Source: Rhizobium sp. RU36D (GTDB taxonomy: Bacteria; Pseudomonadota; Alphaproteobacteria; Rhizobiales; Rhizobiaceae). From it: a stretch of DNA of 64,000 nt. Numbering within the stretch: the stretch's first letter is position 1; each line of letters opens with the position of its first letter. The notes under the pieces are model-generated. The model was not told the DNA's origin, searched no databases, and was given only the letters and a program-made list of their open reading frames with translations. The translations under genes and the position numbers were made by a program. The DNA is taken from assembly GCF_900176345.1 (NCBI RefSeq), contig NZ_FWXU01000020.1, forward strand, positions 48,955-112,954, in the 5' to 3' direction. Of the stretch, positions 46,920 to 55,631 are shown piece by piece.

Positions 46920-47813
46920 ATGACAAACCTCGCCGCCACGATATCAGTGCTTCAGCCGCATCCCGGGCTGTTTGCCTATTATGATGGTCGAATCCCCGGC
47001 AAGCGCCTGCATGGCGCACACGACAACTGGCTCGATGACGGCGCCTACAAGCTGGGGATCGCTACCTATGCCCTGGTCTCCGGTAAGGAAGCGATCGTCT
47101 ACGACACCCATACGTCGCTCGATCATGCGCGGGCCGTGCGCGACCATCTCGAAAGCCTTGGCGTGTCGCGCATCACTGTCGTTCTCAGCCACTGGCACAC
47201 CGACCACATTGCGGGAAATGCCGTGTTCGCCGATTGCGAGATCATCGCCAACCGGCTGACCGCCGCCGCGATGGAGACCAATCGCCGCAAGCTGGAAAAC
47301 GGCGATCCGCCGATCAGCCCGGTGGTCATGCCGACGCGCCTTTTTGAAGGCCAGCTGTCCCTGTCGCTCGGCGGTCGTGCGGTAGAGCTGATGCAGTTTG
47401 ATATCCACAGCGCCGACGGCACCGTGTTGTGGCTGCCCGATAGCGGCATATTGCTGGCCGGCGACACCGTGGAAGATACGATCACCTATGTCTCGGAGCC
47501 GGACTTCCTCACCAAGCATATCGAGGAACTGGCACGGCTTGGCGCGCTGCCGATCCGCCACCTCTTGCCCGATCACGGAGACAAGACCCGGATTGCCGAG
47601 GGTGGATATGGAACGGAGCTGATCCATGCCAATAGCCGGTATCTGCAGCGGCTGCTTTCGCGCATCGATGAGCCCGGTCTCAGCGACATTCCGCTTCACA
47701 CCTTCATTGCAGACCATATCGCCGCAGGCGCGGTGCTCTATTTCGAGCCGTATGAGGACGTGCACCGAAAGAACATAGCCGCGATCCGGCGGGCCATGAA
47801 TACGTCACCCTGA
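46920..47813 (+). CDS. Metallo-beta-lactamase-fold hydrolase
   Basis: The 297-residue protein has the metal-binding motif HWHTDH (about residue 90), a later D in LLAGDTVEDT and H in LLPDHGDKTR. These make a dinuclear metal site. It has no signal peptide. It belongs to the broad MBL-fold family, and its substrate is unknown. The start at 46920 was chosen because the motif-bearing domain begins there. It follows the multicopper oxidase by 78 bp. Confidence 0.86.
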   Translation: MTNLAATISVLQPHPGLFAYYDGRIPGKRLHGAHDNWLDDGAYKLGIATYALVSGKEAIVYDTHTSLDHARAVRDHLESLGVSRITVVLSHWHTDHIAGNAVFADCEIIANRLTAAAMETNRRKLENGDPPISPVVMPTRLFEGQLSLSLGGRAVELMQFDIHSADGTVLWLPDSGILLAGDTVEDTITYVSEPDFLTKHIEELARLGALPIRHLLPDHGDKTRIAEGGYGTELIHANSRYLQRLLSRIDEPGLSDIPLHTFIADHIAAGAVLYFEPYEDVHRKNIAAIRRAMNTSP

Positions 47814-47952
47814 TATAGGCATCAGCGCCACAGACATCGAGAAACGGTCCTCTATCCCGCCTGTCGGGCACAGCAGGGCCGGCTTTGTATTGACATCGCC
47901 GGCCATAAGGGGAAGGAAGGTTAATCTTGTATTTCTTCGATGCCGAGCTCAC

Positions 47953-49098
47953 ATGATCGTAACCACCGCCGCCCTTGCGGAAGCCTGCAGGACCCTCGCC
48001 AAATCCGAATTCGTCACCGTTGATACGGAGTTCCTGCGGGAAACGACGTTTTGGCCGGAGCTCTGTCTGATCCAGATGGCAAGCCCCGATCATGAAGTCC
48101 TGATCGACCCGCTGGCGCCGGGCCTGGACCTCGCCCCCTTCTTCGAATTGATGGCCGATACTTCAGTCGTCAAAGTGTTCCATGCCGCGCGGCAGGACAT
48201 CGAAATCGTCTTCCATCTCGGTAATCTCATTCCGCATCCGATCTTCGACACCCAGGTGGCGGCCATGGTCTGCGGCTTCGGCGACAGCGTCTCCTATGAC
48301 CAGCTGGTGCAGAAGGTGAAGAACGTCCATATCGACAAGACCTCGCGCTTCACCGACTGGAGCCGCCGGCCGCTGTCGGAAAAGCAGTTGGAATATGCAC
48401 TGGCCGACGTCACCCATCTGCGCGACGTCTATCTCTATCTGAAGGCAGAACTCGAGCGCGAAGGCCGCGCCCACTGGCTGTCTGAGGAAATGGCGATCCT
48501 GGAATCGCGCGAAACCTATGACCTGCATCCCGACGATGCGTGGCAGCGGCTGAAGATGCGGCTGCGCAAGCCGCAGGAACTGGCCGTCCTGAAATTCGTC
48601 GCGGCCTGGCGGGAGCGGGAAGCTCGGGCCCGGAACGTGCCGCGCTCGCGCGTGCTGAAGGACGACGCGATCTATGAAATCGCCCAGCAGCAGCCGAAGG
48701 ACAGCGAGTCGCTCGGCCGGCTACGGACTATCCCCAAGGGTTGGGAGCGCTCCAGCAGTGGCGCGGCGATCATCGAGGCTGTCAATGCAGCGCTGGCCTT
48801 GCCCAAGGCCGACATGCCGCATATGCCGCGCCAGGGCCACGCCCCCGACGGCACGGCCTCGGCCGTCGAACTGCTCAAGGTACTGCTGCGGCTGACCTCC
48901 GAAAAGCATGGCGTGGCCGCGAAGATGATCGCCAACAGCGAAGACCTGGACCGGATCGCCGTCGAAGGCGAAGCTGCTGACGTGCCGGCCATGCATGGCT
49001 GGCGGCGGGAACTGTTCGGCGATGCGGCCCTGAAGCTGATCAATGGCGGCATTGGCCTGCGCTTCGTCGGCAAACGCATCGAAGCCGTGGAGTTTTAG
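47953..49098 (+). CDS. rnd: Ribonuclease D
   Basis: RNase D is a 3'-5' exonuclease of tRNA and other RNAs. The 381-residue protein has the DEDD exonuclease motifs (DTEFLRE, FHAARQDIE, DWSRRPLSEKQLEYALADVTHL) and an HRDC domain at the C-terminus. The start at 47953 fits the family; the longer frame lacks support. In relatives rnd lies near aspS. Confidence 0.93.
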   Translation: MIVTTAALAEACRTLAKSEFVTVDTEFLRETTFWPELCLIQMASPDHEVLIDPLAPGLDLAPFFELMADTSVVKVFHAARQDIEIVFHLGNLIPHPIFDTQVAAMVCGFGDSVSYDQLVQKVKNVHIDKTSRFTDWSRRPLSEKQLEYALADVTHLRDVYLYLKAELEREGRAHWLSEEMAILESRETYDLHPDDAWQRLKMRLRKPQELAVLKFVAAWREREARARNVPRSRVLKDDAIYEIAQQQPKDSESLGRLRTIPKGWERSSSGAAIIEAVNAALALPKADMPHMPRQGHAPDGTASAVELLKVLLRLTSEKHGVAAKMIANSEDLDRIAVEGEAADVPAMHGWRRELFGDAALKLINGGIGLRFVGKRIEAVEF

Positions 49099-49103
49099 GC
49101 GCG

Positions 49104-49592
49104 ATGGTCGCGGTTCGACGCGGCGAGGCTTACGACATTCCCTTCATCATGCAGGTGGAGAGACTGCCTGACATGGATCGCTTCATCGGACAGTTTGATG
49201 AGGCCACCCATATCCGCCATCTGGTCGATCCGAACTGGCGCTATCTCATCGGTCTGGACGACCGGCGGCAGCCCATCGGTTTTACCCTGTTGAACGACTT
49301 GGACGACCGGGGCGGCAATGTCTGCATCAAGCGGATCGCCGTGCGCTATGCGGATGCGGGATTTGGCAGCGCGCTGTTGCGGACCGTCATCGACTGGACG
49401 TTCGCGGAGACAGCGGCTTTTCGGCTGTGGCTGAATGTCGTCGCCTATAATGATCGCGCACGCCACGTCTATGCCAAGCTCGGCTTTGTCGAGGAAGGCA
49501 TCAAGCGCCAGGCGGCCTTGCTGCCCAACGAGACCCGGGCGGATCTTGTCATGATGTCGCTGTTGCGGCCGGAATGGGAAGCACGCCGCTGA
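49104..49592 (+). CDS. GNAT-family N-acetyltransferase
   Basis: The 162-residue protein has motif A (IKRIAVRYADAGFGSALLRTVIDW) and the GNAT end segment (LNVVAYNDRARHVYAKLGFVEEGIKR). It resembles the RimJ/RimL group. It starts 5 bp after rnd and is probably co-transcribed. The substrate is unknown. Confidence 0.85.
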   Translation: MVAVRRGEAYDIPFIMQVERLPDMDRFIGQFDEATHIRHLVDPNWRYLIGLDDRRQPIGFTLLNDLDDRGGNVCIKRIAVRYADAGFGSALLRTVIDWTFAETAAFRLWLNVVAYNDRARHVYAKLGFVEEGIKRQAALLPNETRADLVMMSLLRPEWEARR

Positions 49593-49630
49593 GCCCTCGC
49601 ATCGATGGTCGCGAAGAAGAGACTTGAGCC

Positions 49631-50629
49631 ATGGAACTGCCTACTGCTCTCCGACAAGCCGTTGACAGCGCTCTGGCCAATCAGCCGATCGAACGGCTGA
49701 CGCAAGCCAGCGAACGGCTGTCGAACCGCTACCGCAAGGAGGTTCGCGACGGCGCCTTCCATATCGATGACGATCTGGCGGCCAAGGCCTATCTCGCGAC
49801 GCGCCTACCCGCCACCTTCGCCGCCGTGCGTGCCGCCTTGGGCATGGTGGAGGACCTGGCGCCTGGCTTCTCGCCCGCGAGCCTCATCGATGTCGGGGCC
49901 GGGCCCGGCACCGCGCTCTGGGCGGCGGCAGATTGCTGGCCGTCTCTGGCCAAGGCCACCATGCTGGAGGCAAGCCCCGCCATCCGCAGCGTTGGCGAAG
50001 CTCTGTCGCGACCCCTTGGCTTTCCCTGCGACTGGCGGGCCGCCGATCTGCTCAAGCCGTTCCCCACGCTGCAGCCGGCCGAGCTCGTTACGCTCGCCTA
50101 TGTCCTTGATGAGATCGAGGGGACGGCAATTGTCGATGTCACACGGCGGCTCTGGGCGCTGACCTCGTCCATGATCGTGATTATCGAACCGGGGACGCCT
50201 GCCGGTTGGCGGCGGATCCTGGCGGTGCGGCAGGCGCTCATGGATCAGGGCGCCCATCTGGTCGCCCCCTGTCCTCATGCCGCGCCCTGCCCGATCGTCT
50301 CGCCCGACTGGTGCCATTTCTCCCGGCGGGTGGCGCGCTCGCGCACGCATCGACTGGCAAAGCAGGGAGAGGTGCCGTGGGAGGATGAAAAATACATCTT
50401 CATCGCCGCCTCGCGCGACAAGATCGAGCCGCCCGCCGCGCGCGTCCTCGCTCCACCGCGGCTGGCGAGTGGCGTGGCAAGGCTGAAGCTCTGTCGCAGC
50501 GATGGATCGGCCGCAGAGGTGACCGTCAGCCGCCGCCATGGCGATGCGTTTCGCGAGGCAAGGCGGCTGGACTGGGGCGATATAACCTCCATTATGGGAA
50601 CTGACAGCGACGAAAAAGAGAAGGGCTGA
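49631..50629 (+). CDS. Rsm22-family (mitoribosomal small subunit) methyltransferase-like protein
   Basis: The 332-residue protein has a SAM-binding domain (SLIDVGAGPGTALWAAADCWP) and the Rsm22 signature. Rsm22 of mitochondria assists assembly of the small ribosomal subunit. A cluster of cysteines (APCPHAAPCPI, then SPDWCHFSRR) may bind a Fe-S cluster or zinc, as in the family. It follows the GNAT gene by 38 bp. Confidence 0.82.
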   Translation: MELPTALRQAVDSALANQPIERLTQASERLSNRYRKEVRDGAFHIDDDLAAKAYLATRLPATFAAVRAALGMVEDLAPGFSPASLIDVGAGPGTALWAAADCWPSLAKATMLEASPAIRSVGEALSRPLGFPCDWRAADLLKPFPTLQPAELVTLAYVLDEIEGTAIVDVTRRLWALTSSMIVIIEPGTPAGWRRILAVRQALMDQGAHLVAPCPHAAPCPIVSPDWCHFSRRVARSRTHRLAKQGEVPWEDEKYIFIAASRDKIEPPAARVLAPPRLASGVARLKLCRSDGSAAEVTVSRRHGDAFREARRLDWGDITSIMGTDSDEKEKG

Positions 50630-50633
50630 AACG

Positions 50634-51653
50634 ATGACGGCAGGACTGGACGCAAGCCGGGCTGAGCGTTTCGCGCTGATCGCCCTCTCGCATGTGACGC
50701 GGGAATATCCCAACCACATCTCCCACGGTCTGCAAGGTCCTGGCGATGCGCTCGCCCCGTCCGACCTGCATCCGGTGTTTTACGGCAGCTTCGACTGGCA
50801 TTCCTGCGTGCATGGCTACTGGATGCTGGCGCGACTGCTGCGGCTTTTCCCGCACATCCCGTCAGCGGATGCGATCCGCAATCTGTTCGGCAAGATGCTG
50901 ACGCCCGAGAAGATTGCCGGAGAATGCGCCTATTTCGACCGGCCACTCGCCCGCGGCTATGAGCGTCCCTATGGCTGGGCATGGCTGCTCAAGCTCGCCG
51001 CCGAACTGCAAGGGCATGAGAAGCCTGCCTGGAGCGAAGCACTGGCGCCATTGACGGGCCGCATCGTCAACCGCTTCACGGCTTTCCTGCCGCTCGCATC
51101 CTATCCGGTTCGTGTCGGCACCCATTTCAATACGGCCTTCGCATTGCGGCTGGCGGCGGATTTTGCGGAAAAGACCGGCGATGACGGCCTGCTCGATCTG
51201 CTGAAGGGAACTGCGCGTCGCTGGTATGGCCGCGACGAGGCCTGCCCCGCCTGGGGCGAGCCATCAGGCGATGACTTCCTGTCGTCGGCGCTGATCGAGG
51301 CCGAATGCATGCGCCGCCTCATGCCGGCCAAGGATTTCCTGCCCTGGTTCGAACGCTTCCTTCCGCAAATCGCCGAGGGCATGCCGGCGACGCTGTTTCA
51401 TCCCGCCACCGTTTCGGATCGCTCCGATGGCAAGATCGCCCATCTCGACGGTCTCAGCCTCAGCCGCGCCTGGTGCTGGCGGGCACTAGCCCGGTCCCTG
51501 CCCCCGACCGATATCAGGGCCGCGCTGATGGAAAGTGCGGCCGAACGGCATCTCGCCGTGGCCCTGCCCCATGTCGCCGGCGACTATATGGGCGAACACT
51601 GGCTGGCGAGCTTCGCGGTGCTTGCGCTCGACGTCGACGCCCGCGAGACCTGA
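50634..51653 (+). CDS. DUF2891-family protein
   Basis: The 339-residue protein matches DUF2891 (HPVFYGSFDWHSCVHGYWMLARLLRLFP, ARGYERPYGWAWLLKLAAEL, VRVGTHFNTAFALRLA). It looks like an alpha/alpha-barrel of the glycosidase-like superfamily. The function is unknown. It starts 4 bp after the Rsm22 gene, so it is translated in the same operon as rnd, GNAT and Rsm22. Confidence 0.84.
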   Translation: MTAGLDASRAERFALIALSHVTREYPNHISHGLQGPGDALAPSDLHPVFYGSFDWHSCVHGYWMLARLLRLFPHIPSADAIRNLFGKMLTPEKIAGECAYFDRPLARGYERPYGWAWLLKLAAELQGHEKPAWSEALAPLTGRIVNRFTAFLPLASYPVRVGTHFNTAFALRLAADFAEKTGDDGLLDLLKGTARRWYGRDEACPAWGEPSGDDFLSSALIEAECMRRLMPAKDFLPWFERFLPQIAEGMPATLFHPATVSDRSDGKIAHLDGLSLSRAWCWRALARSLPPTDIRAALMESAAERHLAVALPHVAGDYMGEHWLASFAVLALDVDARET

Positions 51654-51656
51654 CCG

Positions 51657-52064
51657 TCAGGCATGCATCCGGGCGCCTTTAGTCACCTTGTCGGCAATCT
51701 TTTTGTCGGCACGGAAAGCAATGCCGGCGACTCGGGCATCATCAGGCGTGAATTTCGCAAAAACCGCGCGATTATCAGCATCGTGGCCGGTGGAGAACAT
51801 CTCCTCGACATAAAGCGAGGCCGTGATCTGTCGTTCCAGCGCCCGGCGATGGATGGTGCGAAGCGTCTCCTGGTCCGCCGCCAGCACGACAATGGGCTGG
51901 ATGCTGAGCGGATTGTAGACGTTTCCCGCAGCATCCCTGTATGCTTCGCCTGTTATGCCCGGATGCTGGGCGGCAATTCCGGTCGCCAGGAAGGCGGTCA
52001 CGTTGAGCTTCTGCCACGGGGCGAGATCTTCCCGGAGGACGACGACGATCTTGGTATCGAACAT
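51657..52064 (-). CDS. DUF2000-family protein
   Basis: The 135-residue protein matches DUF2000 (FDTKIVVVLREDLAPWQKLNVTAFLATGIAAQHPGI, VLAADQETLRTIHRRAL), a peptidyl-tRNA hydrolase-like fold of unknown role. It is divergent to an AraC-type gene, and their starts nearly touch. Relatives are often found beside AraC regulators. The frame to 52247 is not needed. Confidence 0.82.
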   Translation of the reverse strand: MFDTKIVVVLREDLAPWQKLNVTAFLATGIAAQHPGITGEAYRDAAGNVYNPLSIQPIVVLAADQETLRTIHRRALERQITASLYVEEMFSTGHDADNRAVFAKFTPDDARVAGIAFRADKKIADKVTKGARMHA

Positions 52065-52161
52065 GAATGAGAACTCACAGCTGGGTTTCCGAGGCCCCGA
52101 CCTAGCGGTTGACGCATCCGACCGTCTTGAACGTTCGTGCAAGCCGGTGCGGGAGGATCGA

Positions 52162-52944
52162 TTGCGGGTCGTCGCAGCACCCGAGGGCATCGAACAGATC
52201 GAGGCAGCATTTCGCGGCGAGGCCTTTGCGCCGCATCGCCATGACACCTATGCCATCGGGATCACGCTGCAGGGCGTGCAGACCTTCCGCTATCGCGGCG
52301 CGCAGCGCTTCAGCCTGCCCGGCAATGTCATCGTCCTGCATCCCGACGAATTGCACGACGGCGCGGCCGGCACAGAGACCGGCCTGCTCTATCGCATGAT
52401 CTATGTACCGCCCGCGCTGATCGCCGCCGCGGGCGCTCAAGACGCGCTGCCTTTCGTCGCCGACCCTGTTGTGGCCGACAAGGGCTTTCGGGATGATCTC
52501 GGGTCGTGGCTGGCCGAATTCGATGCGGGTGGTGGCGAACTGGCCGCCGATGGCCTGGTCGCCATGCTCGGCGACAGGTTGGCCATGCATTCCAGGACCC
52601 GCGGCACTGCAACGGGTCAGGTGTCGAAGGCCGTCAGGATCTGCCGGGATTATCTGGCTGATAACTGTATGCGCGAGGTCGGGTCCGAGGAACTTGAGCG
52701 TGTCGCGGGCCTAGACCGCTATACGCTGGCGCGTCAGTTTCGACTGGCCTATGCGACCAGCCCTCATCGATATCAGGTGATGCGCCGGCTGGACCTGGCA
52801 CGCCGGCTGATGCGGCAAGGAGAGCGGCTGGCGGAGGCGGCATTGGCGGCGGGCTTTGCCGACCAGAGCCATTTCACGCGGCATTTCAAGCGGACGTATG
52901 GCATGCCGCCCGGGCGCTGGCTGACCCTGACCTCGGCCCGCTGA
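52162..52944 (+). CDS. AraC-family transcriptional regulator
   Basis: The protein of about 260 residues has an N-terminal cupin ligand domain (PHRHDTYAIGITLQGVQTFRYRG) and two HTHs at the C-terminus (SEELERVAGLDRYTLARQFRLAYATSPHRYQVMRRL and LAEAALAAGFADQSHFTRHFKRTYG). The TTG at 52162 has GGGAGG five bases upstream and gives a usual start. An in-frame GTG at 52147 and an ATG at 52063 are possible. The ATG would overlap the start of the divergent DUF2000 gene, so it is disfavoured. It probably controls that gene. Confidence 0.83.
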   Translation: MRVVAAPEGIEQIEAAFRGEAFAPHRHDTYAIGITLQGVQTFRYRGAQRFSLPGNVIVLHPDELHDGAAGTETGLLYRMIYVPPALIAAAGAQDALPFVADPVVADKGFRDDLGSWLAEFDAGGGELAADGLVAMLGDRLAMHSRTRGTATGQVSKAVRICRDYLADNCMREVGSEELERVAGLDRYTLARQFRLAYATSPHRYQVMRRLDLARRLMRQGERLAEAALAAGFADQSHFTRHFKRTYGMPPGRWLTLTSAR

Positions 52945-53045
52945 GCCGCTGTTCCGTCACCAAAACTTCATCCATCCGCAATCGGCCCGACACCTGGCGC
53001 GACTATCGATGCCGCGTCCCATCCCCCTTGCAAATGGTGTCGTTC

Positions 53046-54404
53046 ATGAAAAAAGCGCTTTTCACCTCTGTTTCCCTGTTGATCCTTTCTGCCGCCGGCG
53101 CCCATGCCGAAGAAAAGACGTTCGCCGCGAAGCTCGTTGGCCAGGCCATCCTGCCGGCCAATACGGTTGTTGCCGCGCCGGCAGACGCGCCCAGCTATCT
53201 GAAAACCTCGGGCAAGTTCACCACAGCGGACCGCAAGCGCACCGAAGCGCTTGGCACCGTGCCCGGAAAGGACGGCGCGCGCGTCACCGACGTGAAGCTG
53301 CCGCTCGACGGCCAGCCGGTGCAGGGCTTCTCCGGCATCAAGACAATGGCGGATGGCACCTTCTGGACGCTCTCCGACAACGGTTTCGGCGGCAAGGCCA
53401 ACTCTTCCGATGCCATGCTCTTCCTGCACCAGATGAAGTTTGACTGGGCCGCCAACAAGGCTGAGGTGGTCAAGAACCTTTTCCTGTCTGATCCCAACAA
53501 GCTCGCGCCCTTCCCGATCGCCATGGAGGGCAGCGACAGCCGCTACCTCACCGGCGCGGATTTCGACATCGAATCGATCCAGCCGGTTGCCGATGGCTTC
53601 TGGATCGGCGAAGAATTCGGTCCCTATCTGCTGAAGTTCGACTTGGAAGGCCGCCTGACCGACGTGGTCGGCACCATGGTGGATGGCAAGCCGGTTCTCT
53701 CGCCCGACCACCCCACCCTTCAGGTCCAGGCCAATCCCGCCGCCAAGGCACCTGTCTTCAACCTGAAGCGCTCCGGTGGCTATGAAGGTCTTGCCATGTC
53801 GAAGGACGGCAGCAAGCTCTATGGTCTGCTGGAAGGTCCGCTTTTCCTGGAGGATGGATCGGTCGAAAAGGTCGATGGCCTGACAGCGCTGCGCGTCATC
53901 GAATTCGACGTGGCCTCCACGGCCTGGACCGGCCGCAGCTGGCTCTATCCGCTGTCGGAAGGCGGAGAAGCCATCGGCGATTTCAACATGATTGATGCGA
54001 CCACGGCCCTGGTGATCGAGCGCGACAACGGCGCCGGCACCGCCGACAAGGCCTGCGCAGATCCCAAGCAGCCGAAACCGGATTGCTTCAACAATCCCTC
54101 CAAGCACAAGCGCATCTACAAGATCGAGATGAGCGACGCCAATGTCGGCAAGTCCGTCCGCAAGATCGGCTATATCGATCTGCTTGATATCAAGGATCCC
54201 GACAACAAGAAGCTCGCCGGCTCCAAGGACGGGGTCTATGACATGCCGTTCGTCACGATCGAGAATGTCGATGTGGTCGATGCCACGCATATCGTCGTCG
54301 GCAATGACAACAACCTGCCCTTCTCGGCGGGCCGCGCGGTCGACAAGGCCGACAACAACGAGTTCAGCCTGCTGGAAGTCGGCGAATTCCTCAGCGCCAA
54401 GTAA
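53046..54404 (+). CDS. Secreted esterase-like phytase-family protein
   Basis: The 452-residue protein has a signal peptide (KKALFTSVSLLILSAAGAHA) and the esterase-like activity of phytase domain (PF13449-type) as a beta-propeller. Visible segments are GFSGIKTMADGTFWTLSDNGFGGK, DIESIQPVADGFWIGEEFGPYLLKFD and GGYEGLAMSKDGSKLYGLLEG. It is probably secreted. The substrate may be a phosphoester, but catalysis in this family is poorly known. The ATG at 53046 lacks a good Shine-Dalgarno. Confidence 0.82.
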   Translation: MKKALFTSVSLLILSAAGAHAEEKTFAAKLVGQAILPANTVVAAPADAPSYLKTSGKFTTADRKRTEALGTVPGKDGARVTDVKLPLDGQPVQGFSGIKTMADGTFWTLSDNGFGGKANSSDAMLFLHQMKFDWAANKAEVVKNLFLSDPNKLAPFPIAMEGSDSRYLTGADFDIESIQPVADGFWIGEEFGPYLLKFDLEGRLTDVVGTMVDGKPVLSPDHPTLQVQANPAAKAPVFNLKRSGGYEGLAMSKDGSKLYGLLEGPLFLEDGSVEKVDGLTALRVIEFDVASTAWTGRSWLYPLSEGGEAIGDFNMIDATTALVIERDNGAGTADKACADPKQPKPDCFNNPSKHKRIYKIEMSDANVGKSVRKIGYIDLLDIKDPDNKKLAGSKDGVYDMPFVTIENVDVVDATHIVVGNDNNLPFSAGRAVDKADNNEFSLLEVGEFLSAK

Positions 54405-54423
54405 CTGAGCGAAAACAAAAATG

Positions 54424-54447
54424 GCGCCCGGAATGAAAACCGGGCGC
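54424..54447 (-). terminator. Terminator of the small-secreted-protein array
   Basis: An 8-bp GC stem (GCGCCCGG and complement) with an 8-base loop is followed on the minus strand by CATTTTTGTTTTC, so it should end the leftward array. It also lies just after the rightward phytase-like gene. Confidence 0.78.
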
Positions 54448-54519
54448 GCATTGGATAGGCAATCATAATGTTCGGGCGTTCCGGCACTTGGGCCGGCACG
54501 CCGTGGTCAACGCTCGATA

Positions 54520-54765
54520 TTACGAAGCGCTGGAATTCTTGACCTGTTCGCGGTCGATCAGCTTCAGGCTGCGGTCGGCCTGGACCTTGTAGGTTTCCTT
54601 GTAGTCCTGGCCATTCGAGATGAACTCATGGCTCATGACGGAGCCGACAGGTGCCTTTTCGAGGCGGGCCGAAGAGTTAAGGCTGCCTTCGATCGGCTGG
54701 AGGGCGAAGGCCGAGGACGTGCCGGCCAGGATGGTCAGTGCTGCTGCTGCGATAAGCTTGTTCAT
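54520..54765 (-). CDS. Small secreted protein, array member 1 (81 aa)
   Basis: The protein has a signal peptide (NKLIAAAALTILAGTSSAFA) and a 60-residue mature part with SLNSSARLEKAPVGSVMSHEF and YKETYKVQADRSLKLIDREQ. It is the most diverged of four tandem paralogues (QVKNSSAS at the end). GGAG eight bases before the ATG supports translation. The family has no name I recognise. It could be an envelope or stress protein. Confidence 0.8.
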   Translation of the reverse strand: MNKLIAAAALTILAGTSSAFALQPIEGSLNSSARLEKAPVGSVMSHEFISNGQDYKETYKVQADRSLKLIDREQVKNSSAS

Positions 54766-54814
54766 GGTAGTTACTCCTGTTTGATTGTGCGTTCAGACGA
54801 TGGGTCAGCGTGGC

Positions 54815-55051
54815 TTAGGATTCGCTGGAAACAGCGCGGTCCACCAGCTTCAGGCTGCGGTCGTTGTCGACGCGATAGGTTTCCTTGTATTCCTTGCCGT
54901 TCGAGATGAACTCGTGGCTCACGATCGAGCCAACCGGTGCCTTTTCCAGGCGAGCCGAGGCGTCAAGGCTGCCTTCGATCGGCTGGAGGGCGAAAGCCGA
55001 GGACGTGCCGGCCAGGATGGTCAGTGCTGCTGCTGCGATGAGCTTGTTCAT
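54815..55051 (-). CDS. Small secreted protein, array member 2 (78 aa)
   Basis: This 78-residue paralogue differs from member 3 by one residue (leucine at position 10 instead of phenylalanine), so the two arose from a recent duplication. The 50-bp gaps before and after carry the same bases around ACAGGAGTAACTACC. It has a signal peptide ending SAFA and mature part LQPIEGSLDASARLEKAP. The function is unknown. Confidence 0.82.
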   Translation of the reverse strand: MNKLIAAAALTILAGTSSAFALQPIEGSLDASARLEKAPVGSIVSHEFISNGKEYKETYRVDNDRSLKLVDRAVSSES

Positions 55052-55101
55052 GGTAGTTACTCCTGTTTGATTGTTCGTTCAGACAACGGGGTCAGCGTGG
55101 C

Positions 55102-55338
55102 TTAGGATTCGCTGGAAACAGCGCGGTCCACCAGCTTCAGGCTGCGGTCGTTGTCGACGCGGTAGGTTTCCTTGTATTCCTTGCCGTTCGAAATGAACTC
55201 GTGGCTGACGATCGAGCCAACCGGTGCCTTTTCCAGGCGAGCGGAGGCGTCAAGGCTGCCTTCGATCGGCTGGAGGGCGAAGGCCGAGGACGTGCCGGCG
55301 AGGATCGTGAAAGCTGCTGCTGCGATGAGCTTGTTCAT
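55102..55338 (-). CDS. Small secreted protein, array member 3 (78 aa)
   Basis: The 78-residue protein is nearly identical to member 2 and lies 287 bp away from it. It has the same signal peptide and the same C-terminus DRSLKLVDRAVSSES. Its ribosome site is AAGGAG, and the gap before member 4 differs from that between 2 and 3. The function is unknown. Confidence 0.82.
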   Translation of the reverse strand: MNKLIAAAAFTILAGTSSAFALQPIEGSLDASARLEKAPVGSIVSHEFISNGKEYKETYRVDNDRSLKLVDRAVSSES

Positions 55339-55394
55339 GATAAGTCTCCTTTGACTTTATGGTGTTGTTGAATGTCGAGATGTGGATCGGTTGA

Positions 55395-55631
55395 TCAGGA
55401 CTGGCTTGACACTTCGCGGTCGACCAGCTTCAGGCTGCGGTCGGCTTCGACGCGGTAGGTCTCGCGGTAATCAGTGCCGTTCGAGGTGAACTCGTGGCTC
55501 ATGACGGAGCCGACGGGGGCCTTTTCAAGACGGGCGTTGGAGGTCAGGCTGCCGTCGATCGGCTGGATAGCGAAGGCCGAAGACGTGCCGGCCATGACGG
55601 TCAGAACCGCTGCTGCAATTACCTTATTCAT
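55395..55631 (-). CDS. Small secreted protein, array member 4 (78 aa)
   Basis: This is the first gene of the leftward array. It is similar to the others (NKVIAAAVLTVMAGTSSAFA, SLTSNARLEKAPVGSVMSHEF, DRSLKLVDREVSSQS) but clearly diverged. A longer frame to 55712 is likely not translated, since GGAGAAG lies seven bases before ATG 55631. It has a predicted signal peptide and no other domain. Confidence 0.82.
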   Translation of the reverse strand: MNKVIAAAVLTVMAGTSSAFAIQPIDGSLTSNARLEKAPVGSVMSHEFTSNGTDYRETYRVEADRSLKLVDREVSSQS

